Source of the DNA: an uncultured Lachnospiraceae bacterium
GTDB lineage: Bacteria > Bacillota > Clostridia > Lachnospirales > Lachnospiraceae
Direction: 5' to 3'
DNA length: 7,139 nucleotides
Assembly: GCA_910586095.1 (NCBI GenBank)
Contig: CAJUHQ010000157.1
Location: 1-7,139, forward strand
Every line of letters starts with the position of its first letter. The stretch's first letter is position 1. This document shows positions 1 through 4,773 of the stretch, in pieces. A program made the translations under genes and the position numbers. The notes below the pieces were generated by a model that saw only the letters and a program-made list of their open reading frames with translations, had not been told where the DNA came from and ran no database searches.

Positions 1-50
1 GACAAACGGTTTTCAAGACCGCCTCGTTATGACCACTTCGATACCTCTCC
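1..50 (-). tRNA. tRNA-Ser(UGA), 5' part, truncated by the window edge
   Basis: The minus strand folds as the first part of a serine tRNA. The acceptor 5' strand GGAGAGG is at 50-44, followed by UA. A 3-bp D stem UCG/CGA (41-39 with 26-24) encloses a D loop containing the GG pair. The anticodon stem GCGGU/ACCGU (22-18 with 10-6, one G-U pair) carries the loop CUUGAAA. The anticodon is UGA (15-13), which reads UCN serine codons. A36-A37-A38 in the loop is the usual recognition triplet for MiaA-type isopentenylation; this tRNA is not a t6A substrate, because t6A is made in ANN-decoding tRNAs. The long variable arm, T arm and acceptor 3' strand would lie to the left of base 1. A near-consensus promoter lies 52 bases upstream. 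Assignment to serine rests on the anticodon and the typical 5' half. Confidence 0.9.
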
Positions 51-101
51 ATATCCTTATTCAGTTGCTGCGTTTCTCTCTTGATCTGCAACGCAAGATT
101 T

Positions 102-130
102 ATTATATGTGAACATTCCTATTTTGTCAA
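102..130 (-). promoter_or_regulatory. Strong sigma-A-type promoter for the tRNA-Ser gene
   Basis: On the minus strand a perfect -35 TTGACA (130-125) and a perfect -10 TATAAT (107-102) are separated by exactly 17 bases. Transcription should start near 95, giving a leader of about 45 bases before the tRNA 5' end, to be removed by RNase P. The stretch just upstream of the -35 (131-169) consists of phased A-tracts on the minus strand, resembling an UP element as seen at stable RNA promoters. The promoter lies downstream of ispD, so the tRNA does not depend on readthrough. Confidence 0.87.
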
Positions 131-169
131 CAACTTTTTTTAAATTTTTTCAACTTTTTTTAATTTGTT

Positions 170-199
170 CCAGAAAGCCTTATTTTTCAAGGTTTCTGG
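170..199. other. Hairpin between ispD and the tRNA promoter, no U-tract
   Basis: CCAGAAA(G)CCTT pairs with AAGGTTTCTGG to give an 11-bp stem with a single-base bulge and a 7-base loop. It is 36 bases past the ispD stop, where a terminator is expected. However, neither strand has a run of T after the stem: the minus strand continues AACAAATTAAAAAA. It may stop transcription weakly, protect the mRNA 3' end, or insulate the tRNA promoter. The structure is seen directly; its role is open. Confidence 0.45.
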
Positions 200-234
200 C
201 GATTCATTTTATCTGCAAAATACCTCTTCAATTT

Positions 235-969
235 CTAATTGGACGAAAAATTAGAATCTCTTTCCAAAAAAATCTCTGCAATTTTTAAATCTTCTGGCGT
301 TGTAATTTTAATATTTTCATAGGAACCTCGAATCAACTTAACCGGAATTTCCATAAAATATTCTACTACCATTGCATCATCTGTAATGACTACTCCCTGT
401 TTAGACAATTGGTCTTGTGCACTTAATAATTTTTGATACGCAGTTGTAATTAGACTTTTGTTAAAAACTTGCGGAGTCTGTATCTGCCATGTAAGTGACC
501 TTGCTGGAGTACTAACCACATATTCATCTGCGTCTGCTATCTTTATAGTATCCTTAACAGGCATTCCTACCACACAAGTGTTTGTCTGCACTACTTCATC
601 ATATGCCTTTTTTATCATCTCTGTTGTGACAAAAGGACGTGCCCCATCATGAATAAATACATACTCACAATCCCATTGAATCGCAAAAAGTCCATTTGCC
701 ACTGAATGATAGCGCTCTATGCCACCTTCCACAACAGCCTTCACCTTATTGAAACCATATGGCTCAATAATCTGTCTTGTACAAAATGTCTCTTCATTTT
801 TTCCGCATACCACTATAATATTGTCTACAATACTATCCTGAAATGCCTTAAGTGCATAATAAAGCACAGGTTTATCACGCAGTAAAAGATACTGCTTATG
901 CACTGTGCTTTGCATTCTCTTTCCCTGTCCTGCTGCCAATATAATAGCGGTGGTTCTGGTTGCACTCAT
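235..969 (-). CDS. ispD: 2-C-methyl-D-erythritol 4-phosphate cytidylyltransferase (IspD)
   Basis: IspD transfers CMP from CTP to 2-C-methyl-D-erythritol 4-phosphate, the third step of the MEP isoprenoid pathway, in the cytosol. The 244-residue product has the usual family length. Visible motifs are the nucleotide-binding LAAGQGKRM near residues 11-19, with R18 and K25 matching the catalytic basic residues of the E. coli enzyme. Others are DGARPFV with metal-binding D108, PVKDTIK at 137-143, R157 before WQIQTPQVF, TDDA at 196-199, and K221 in IKITTPEDL. The ATG start is supported by AGGGAG (986-981), 11 bases upstream. The gene follows tsaD after 153 bases that are filled almost entirely by a structured repeat containing terminator-like arms, so expression may rely on readthrough or on a weak promoter inside that repeat. 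The reading frame is intact. Confidence 0.96.
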   Translation of the reverse strand: MSATRTTAIILAAGQGKRMQSTVHKQYLLLRDKPVLYYALKAFQDSIVDNIIVVCGKNEETFCTRQIIEPYGFNKVKAVVEGGIERYHSVANGLFAIQWDCEYVFIHDGARPFVTTEMIKKAYDEVVQTNTCVVGMPVKDTIKIADADEYVVSTPARSLTWQIQTPQVFNKSLITTAYQKLLSAQDQLSKQGVVITDDAMVVEYFMEIPVKLIRGSYENIKITTPEDLKIAEIFLERDSNFSSN

Positions 970-1005
970 ATATTTATGTTCTCCCTACTCACAAAACCTA
1001 TATTT

Positions 1006-1033
1006 TTTATAACTCAAATCATAGGCGTGAAAA
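1006..1033 (-). promoter_or_regulatory. Weak candidate promoter for ispD
   Basis: On the minus strand TTTTCA (1033-1028) and TATAAA (1011-1006) are 16 bases apart, with four and five of six consensus matches. It lies inside the repeat, directly after a terminator-like hairpin, and would start transcription about 30 bases before the ispD start codon. The AT-rich stretch could produce such a match by chance, so this is a suggestion only. Confidence 0.25.
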
Positions 1034-1052
1034 AAGTCTGCTATGCAGACTT
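1030..1052 (-). terminator. Terminator-like hairpin downstream of tsaD, part of repeat copy 1
   Basis: On the minus strand AAGTCTGC-ATA-GCAGACTT forms an 8-bp stem with a 3-base loop. The T-run beginning in the last two stem bases totals six (1035-1030), as in an intrinsic terminator for tsaD transcripts. A second arm of the same repeat, AACTGCC-TGT-GGCAGTT (1106-1090), is also followed by short T bases. The stem is only moderately GC-rich, so partial termination before ispD is the likely effect. Confidence 0.5.
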
Positions 1053-1122
1053 AGTACTTCTCCGTGAAGCAGCCTTTGCTGCAAACGAAAACTGCCACAG
1101 GCAGTTAGAAGTACTTTTCACG

Positions 1123-2151
1123 TTATCGTACTCCTAATTTCAGATTGGGAACTGCATTTAGATCATAGCCACTTCTTACTCCATTTCTATACTCATAGTA
1201 CCCTGCTACTCCGATCATGGCCGCATTATCTGTACAGAATATAGGAGAAGGACGATAAAATTCAATCTTTTTTTGGCAACAAGCTGTCTCAAATGCAGTC
1301 CGAAGTGCTGTGTTAGCGGCAACTCCTCCTGCTATTGCAAACTTGTTTAACCCATATTCCTGCACTGCATGTAAGGAATGTTCTACTAGCACATCTGTGA
1401 CAGCTTTCTGAAATGAAGCTGCTATATCTGCCTGATTGTATGCAATTTTTTTCATTTCACACGAGTTGATATAGTTTAATACTGCAGATTTTAATCCACT
1501 AAAACTAAAATCATATTGTGATCCGTCTACTTTTGCACGTGGAAACTGAATCGCCTCTGGATTTCCCTCCTTCGCAATTTTGTCTATTTTAGGCCCCCCA
1601 GGGTATCCAAGTCCTATGGCACGTGCTACTTTATCAAATGCCTCTCCTGCTGCATCATCTCTTGTGCATCCCAGAATCTGATATACTCCATAATCCTTTA
1701 CAATTGCAAGATGTGTATGTCCACCTGATACTACAAGACAGACAAAAGGAGGCTCTAACGTTTTGTTTTCTATATAATTGGCGCTGATATGCCCCTCAAT
1801 ATGATGTACACCAACTAATGGTTTTCCTGTCGCAAAGCTAATTGCCTTTGCCGTTGATACCCCTACAAGGAGTGCACCAACTAGGCCTGGTCCATATGTG
1901 ACTGCTATGGCTGTGATATCACTCATACATACATTTGCTTGTTTTAGTGCCTCTTCTATAACTTGATTGATCTTTTCAATATGTTTTCTGGATGCAATCT
2001 CAGGTACCACCCCGCCATAAGCTGTATGAATCTCTATCTGTGACGAAATAATATTGGATAATACTTCCCGTCCATTTCGCACAACGGCTGCCGCCGTCTC
2101 ATCACAGGAGCTTTCAATTGCAAGTATATATATATCCTTTTCTTTTTCCAC
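1123..2151 (-). CDS. tsaD: tRNA N6-adenosine threonylcarbamoyltransferase subunit TsaD
   Basis: TsaD (Kae1/YgjD family, ASKHA fold) is the catalytic subunit that transfers the threonylcarbamoyl group from threonylcarbamoyl-AMP to A37 of ANN-decoding tRNAs, working with TsaB and TsaE. In the 342-residue form chosen here, the sequence shows LAIESSCDET near the N-terminus, YGGVVPEIASR, and metal-ligand histidines H117 and H121 in HHIEGH. It also shows SGGHTHL (142-148), AGGVAAN (274-280), and metal-ligand D308 in CTDNAAMIG. I prefer GTG at 2151, which has GGGGG five bases upstream and gives a typical N-terminus. An in-frame ATG at 2163 would add four residues, but it is part of the repeat's conserved CATGGGGG and has no ribosome binding site. 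Unlike tsaE and tsaB it has its own promoter and a leader of about 175 bases. Confidence 0.95.
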   Translation of the reverse strand: MEKEKDIYILAIESSCDETAAAVVRNGREVLSNIISSQIEIHTAYGGVVPEIASRKHIEKINQVIEEALKQANVCMSDITAIAVTYGPGLVGALLVGVSTAKAISFATGKPLVGVHHIEGHISANYIENKTLEPPFVCLVVSGGHTHLAIVKDYGVYQILGCTRDDAAGEAFDKVARAIGLGYPGGPKIDKIAKEGNPEAIQFPRAKVDGSQYDFSFSGLKSAVLNYINSCEMKKIAYNQADIAASFQKAVTDVLVEHSLHAVQEYGLNKFAIAGGVAANTALRTAFETACCQKKIEFYRPSPIFCTDNAAMIGVAGYYEYRNGVRSGYDLNAVPNLKLGVR

Positions 2152-2156
2152 ACTAA

Positions 2157-2257
2157 CCCCCATGTCACAGCTTTGCTGTGACTCAAATCATGGGCGTGAA
2201 ACTTAGTACTTCTGCTTGAATCAGCCTTTGCTGTGAGCAGTCAGAAGTACTTTTCAC
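2157..2257 (-). repeat. Composite structured repeat, copy 2 (tsaD leader)
   Basis: Module B is closed by CCCATG/CATGGG (2159-2164 with 2189-2194) and contains a perfect 7-bp hairpin TCACAGC/GCTGTGA with loop TTT (2165-2181), then the shared ACTCAAAT. Module A has GTGAAA (2196-2201) pairing with TTTCAC (2252-2257), AGTACTTCTG (2205-2214) with CAGAAGTACT (2242-2251), and the small CAGC/GCTG hairpin (2222-2233). Compared with copy 1, about 15 bases of one arm (AAGTCTGC...) are missing and the AACTGCC arm is shortened, so hairpin arms behave as removable units. Read as mRNA, the module B end supplies GGGGG (2161-2157), the probable ribosome binding site of tsaD. Folding of this element could therefore affect tsaD translation. 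Confidence 0.83.
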
Positions 2258-2289
2258 ACTAATACTACTGTTCATGTTGATAAACGCCT

Positions 2290-2331
2290 ATAAATTTTTC
2301 CCATTGTCGAAATGATGCAATGGGCATTTAT
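2290..2331 (-). other. Inverted repeat at the predicted start of the tsaD transcript
   Basis: CCCATTG (2300-2306) pairs with CAATGGG (2318-2324) around an 11-base loop. Beyond a small internal loop, ATAAAT (2290-2295) pairs with ATTTAT (2326-2331). It begins within a few bases of the transcription start predicted from the adjoining promoter, so it would form a 5'-end stem-loop in the tsaD mRNA. On the minus strand the stem is followed by AAAAATTTATAGG, not a T-run, so it is not an intrinsic terminator for the SMI1-type gene. Confidence 0.5.
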
Positions 2332-2333
2332 CC

Positions 2334-2362
2334 ATTATAAAGAACTGTCAACAAACTGTAAA
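2334..2362 (-). promoter_or_regulatory. Promoter of tsaD
   Basis: Minus-strand -35 TTTACA (2362-2357) and a perfect -10 TATAAT (2339-2334) are 17 bases apart. The -35 begins one base after the stop codon of the SMI1-type gene. Transcription should start near 2327, giving a 5' leader of about 175 bases that contains a 5' stem-loop and repeat copy 2. This makes tsaD independent of the upstream operon. Confidence 0.78.
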
Positions 2363-3025
2363 TTATCTATTTCGTATCCCTCTCCACATATCCAATTCCT
2401 TTTGGAATTGTTCCGTATCCGAAATAAAATCAAGCCAGTTCTGATAAAATGCTTGAAAACTATCGGCTTCCCATTCATAACAACCTTCAATATTTACCCT
2501 AAAAACTTGACCGTGTTTTTCACCAGTTACCACCACCCCATACTCCGTTCCGCATCCATATGAGCCAAGCGGCAAAAATCCATTTTCAATATTCATATCT
2601 GTATTATAACACTCTGAACTTGCCGCAAAAAATTTTTCAGGATTTTGTTTATACTCTTCCTCGGAAAAACAGAAGTATTCCACATCCTCTAGTTCTAGTG
2701 GTCTCAACCGTAACTCCTTTGCCAGATTGCGCCGAAACTCCTCATAAAGCCTTTCAGTTTTTGGAGTTTTTCCTTTCCTTGTAAGATTTCTAAACTGATA
2801 CATGCCATAAGATGGCCCTGCCCCTCCATCGCCAACCTCTGTGATAAACTGAACATAATCTTTTGGAAGGAAGAATTGATACTTTTTTTCCACTTCACGC
2901 ACGAATGTCAAATCGACAGGTGGCTTCAGCTTGTACTGATGCTCAGAAACACCGTGTATCTCAAATTGTGAATCCATCCGTCGTGCTTGATCCAAAATCC
3001 TCTCTACTTCTTCTTTCTGAAACAT
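2363..3025 (-). CDS. SMI1/KNR4 (SUKH) family protein
   Basis: The 220-residue product carries a SMI1/KNR4-type domain. It shows a helix leading into LPKDYVQFITEVGDGGAGP at 53-71, followed by YG at 73-74, and a later strand-rich half with GFLPLGSYGCGTEYG (149-163), VVVTGEKHGQVF and a C-terminal FYQNWLDFI helix. In bacteria the SUKH superfamily includes many immunity proteins for contact-dependent and polymorphic toxins, but stand-alone members of unknown role are common. No signal peptide or membrane segment is seen. The ATG start is well supported by GAGGTGA close upstream. It has a plausible promoter and is separated by about 200 bases from the gene before it. No toxin gene with HNH, RHS or LXG features is in the window, so an immunity role is only a family-level possibility. 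Confidence 0.85.
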   Translation of the reverse strand: MFQKEEVERILDQARRMDSQFEIHGVSEHQYKLKPPVDLTFVREVEKKYQFFLPKDYVQFITEVGDGGAGPSYGMYQFRNLTRKGKTPKTERLYEEFRRNLAKELRLRPLELEDVEYFCFSEEEYKQNPEKFFAASSECYNTDMNIENGFLPLGSYGCGTEYGVVVTGEKHGQVFRVNIEGCYEWEADSFQAFYQNWLDFISDTEQFQKELDMWRGIRNR

Positions 3026-3060
3026 AAAATCACCTCTTTAAAATTTAATTTGTCATACCA

Positions 3061-3089
3061 ATTACATCGTGTTCAATTTTTAGTTTCAA
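3061..3089 (-). promoter_or_regulatory. Probable promoter of the SMI1/KNR4 gene
   Basis: Minus-strand TTGAAA (3089-3084) and TGTAAT (3066-3061) are 17 bases apart, each with five of six consensus matches. Transcription would start near 3054, about 30 bases before the ATG and just upstream of the clear ribosome binding site. The 200-base gap to the upstream gene fits an independent transcription unit. Confidence 0.55.
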
Positions 3090-3098
3090 ACTTCCATA

Positions 3099-3168
3099 AA
3101 ATTGCTAATAGCTAGAACTAACAACATAAAAGATACAACAAACCAATTTTGCACTATGTTAGCAATTT
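3099..3168. repeat. Long inverted repeat upstream of the SMI1/KNR4 promoter
   Basis: AAATTGCTAA (3099-3108) is a perfect 10-base complement of TTAGCAATTT (3159-3168). After a 2-base bulge the pairing continues with TAG (3109-3111) and CTA (3154-3156), leaving a 42-base loop. It lies between the stop of the anchored protein gene and the -35 of the SMI1-type gene. It could be a pair of operator half-sites, a weak 3' structure of the upstream transcript, or chance in AT-rich DNA. No T-run follows it on the minus strand. Confidence 0.45.
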
Positions 3169-3224
3169 GTAAAATGAATCCAAAAAATTATGTTTTATTA
3201 TTTTTAGATATTTCTATTGTCTTC

Positions 3225-3788
3225 TTATTCTTGTGGTTCGATTATATCAAACCCTAAAATCTTCCAATGCCCCGTTTCTGCGTCTTTTCTCAATATAAAA
3301 ATTTGTTTTGATGACACATAATCTGTTCCTCTTTTGATGGAATAGGTACAATACAAGCTTGCACATTGTCTACCTTGGTCTATATATTCATTTACATCTG
3401 TACTTGATGACGTTGTGTAGCTCACTATAGAAGATCCACTGTTATGAAATTCCTCTACAGCTTTTTGCAACTCTTTTATATACTGATCCCGCGGATTATT
3501 CTCAGCAAGTTCAGAATCATAAAGCTCCAACAATTTATCTGCCATCTGTTCAAACTGTTCACTAGTATACTTTTCATTGTATGCACATTTTATAACATCA
3601 CTGTAGTACTTCAAAAGTTCACGTGGTGTCGGTGGATAATTTGTATCAAGATTTCTTAGCAAAACATCCTGAACTTCTGTAACGACTGTTTCTTTATTAG
3701 ATTCCTTAAAATTGGAAATATAAAAATAAAATCCGCCAATCAAAAGCACGATCATTACTACTAAAACAATACTCTTTGCTTTCCCCAT
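3225..3788 (-). CDS. Small membrane-anchored protein of unknown function (possibly DUF6715 type)
   Basis: The 187-residue product has one N-terminal hydrophobic helix at about residues 6-24, after a short basic start (MGKAKS). That is the pattern of a signal anchor with the rest outside the membrane. No lipobox cysteine is seen. The extracytoplasmic part starts with a Tyr- and Glu-rich helical region (about 50-115) containing YPPTPRELLKYYSDV. It then has a Ser/Thr-rich stretch and a strand-rich end finishing WKILGFDI. The shape resembles small uncharacterised Lachnospiraceae proteins that I associate with DUF6715; that name is from memory and uncertain. A ribosome binding site AGGAG lies about 10 bases before the ATG. 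It begins 26 bases after the RNase Z-like gene, so it is probably the last gene of that operon. Confidence 0.8.
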   Translation of the reverse strand: MGKAKSIVLVVMIVLLIGGFYFYISNFKESNKETVVTEVQDVLLRNLDTNYPPTPRELLKYYSDVIKCAYNEKYTSEQFEQMADKLLELYDSELAENNPRDQYIKELQKAVEEFHNSGSSIVSYTTSSSTDVNEYIDQGRQCASLYCTYSIKRGTDYVSSKQIFILRKDAETGHWKILGFDIIEPQE

Positions 3789-3814
3789 TTTTACTATACT
3801 CCTTTGCTCCCCTT

Positions 3815-4741
3815 TTAGTTCGCTTCTTCCTCAAACAGTAGCTCTTCGCTCCAACCATCCCGCGCTATATAAGTCTGCGGAAAAATTGCCTGCACCTCTT
3901 TCTTATATTCTTCTGGTCGCATAAGAGATGGCGAGTAATGAGTAAGCCACATTTTAGCTACGTTTGCTTCCTTCGCCATAGATGCCGCTTCATAAAATGT
4001 CATATGTTTATACTCGATTGCCTTTTCTTTCTTATCTGGTTCTCCATACATTCCTTCACAGACAAACAAATCGGAATTCGCCGCATTTCTGACAATCCCT
4101 TCTGTTGGTCTTGTGTCTGTACAGTATGTCACTTTTAATCCTTTTCTAGGTGCTCCCATCACCATATCTGGTGTATAGATTCCCTCTGGCAATTCTACTG
4201 TCTCCCCATTTTGCAACTTATTCCAATATCTTTTGTCAAGCCCCAATGCCAATGCTTTATCCAACTGAAACTTTCCTTTTCTGTCTACGACAATATTATA
4301 TCCGTAACAGACAACATTGTGATTTACGCGAAACGCTTCTATCCGAAATCCATCAAATTCAAAATATTGTTCGCTCTCTGTAAGCTCCATGAATCGAATC
4401 TCAAAAGGAAGCTCTGGAGCTACCACGCGCAATGCATGAACCACTTTGGTCAATCCTTTTGGCCCAATCATAGTAAGTGGCGTCGTTTTTTCTGCATTTC
4501 CCATTGTAAGTAACATCCCTGGCAACCCTGAAATATGATCTGCATGGTAATGTGTAAAACACATAATATCAATAGGCTTGGGACTCCAACCTTTTTCTTT
4601 CATGGCAATCTGTGTGCCTTCTCCACAATCAATCAAGATGCTTGTTCCATTGTATCGCGCCATCAATGAAGTAAGCCATCTATATGGTAATGGCATCATT
4701 CCTCCCGTACCTAATAAACATATATCTAATATTGCAATCAC
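3815..4741 (-). CDS. rnz: RNase Z-like metallo-beta-lactamase fold hydrolase
   Basis: This protein of about 308 residues belongs to the RNase Z/ElaC group, zinc enzymes that cut tRNA precursors 3' of the discriminator base. It shows LLGTGG near residues 9-14, SILIDCGEGTQ (34-44), and the full zinc motif FTHYHADHISGLPG with H64, H66, D68 and H69. Also visible are H141 in VNHNV, D209 in TYCTDTRP, the HMTF segment with H246, and H268 in LTHYSPS. The reaction is inferred from the family; relatives with other substrates exist. The start is uncertain: GTG at 4741 is used because GGAAAGG lies just upstream and no in-frame ATG is near, while relatives often begin near the LDICLLG segment. It follows tsaB-rimI by 32 bases and precedes the anchored protein by 26, consistent with one operon devoted largely to tRNA maturation. 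Confidence 0.88.
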   Translation of the reverse strand: MIAILDICLLGTGGMMPLPYRWLTSLMARYNGTSILIDCGEGTQIAMKEKGWSPKPIDIMCFTHYHADHISGLPGMLLTMGNAEKTTPLTMIGPKGLTKVVHALRVVAPELPFEIRFMELTESEQYFEFDGFRIEAFRVNHNVVCYGYNIVVDRKGKFQLDKALALGLDKRYWNKLQNGETVELPEGIYTPDMVMGAPRKGLKVTYCTDTRPTEGIVRNAANSDLFVCEGMYGEPDKKEKAIEYKHMTFYEAASMAKEANVAKMWLTHYSPSLMRPEEYKKEVQAIFPQTYIARDGWSEELLFEEEAN

Positions 4742-4773
4742 CTTTCCTTTCCATCAACTCTACTGTCCATTTC

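Larger units (their letters stand above)
997..1122 (-). repeat. Composite structured repeat, copy 1 (tsaD-ispD intergenic)
   Basis: Two adjoining modules fill this intergenic space. Module B (997-1025) is closed by CCTAT/ATAGG around the shared core ACTCAAAT. Module A (1026-1122) is closed by CGTGAAA/TTTCACG, then AGTACTTCT (1053-1061) pairing with AGAAGTACT (1107-1115). Three hairpins sit in this frame: AAGTCTGC/GCAGACTT (1034-1052), GCAGC/GCTGC with loop CTTT (1069-1082), and AACTGCC/GGCAGTT (1090-1106). The result is a nested, branched, nearly fully paired fold. Module A ends at the base next to the tsaD stop codon, which suggests precise insertion or a 3'-end function. Copy 2 matches in the same orientation in the core and the closing stems. 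I recognise no named family, and no transposase or target-site duplication is visible. Confidence 0.85.

Noticed and set aside
1..50. tRNA-Ser(UGA) as a substrate of the neighbouring t6A genes
   Set aside because: t6A is formed in tRNAs reading ANN codons; this tRNA reads UCN, so the proximity does not show a functional link.
170..199. Intrinsic terminator after ispD
   Set aside because: The stem is good but no T-run follows on either strand, so it is listed only as a hairpin.
2161..2163. ATG at 2163 as the tsaD start codon
   Set aside because: It lies inside the repeat's conserved CATGGGGG and lacks a ribosome binding site; GTG at 2151 has GGGGG at suitable spacing and gives a typical N-terminus. 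It stays a possible alternative.
997..2257. Insertion sequence or CRISPR interpretation of the repeats
   Set aside because: No transposase, no target-site duplication and no regular spacer pattern. The two full copies are about 1.2 kb apart with only tsaD between them, in the same orientation rather than as terminal inverted repeats.
2290..2331. Intrinsic terminator of the SMI1/KNR4 gene
   Set aside because: On the minus strand the stem is followed by A bases, and it lies downstream of the tsaD promoter, so it belongs to the tsaD leader.
2334..2351. TTGACA (minus strand, 2351-2346) as the -35 of the tsaD promoter
   Set aside because: It is only 6 bases from the TATAAT box. TTTACA, 17 bases away, is the functional pairing.
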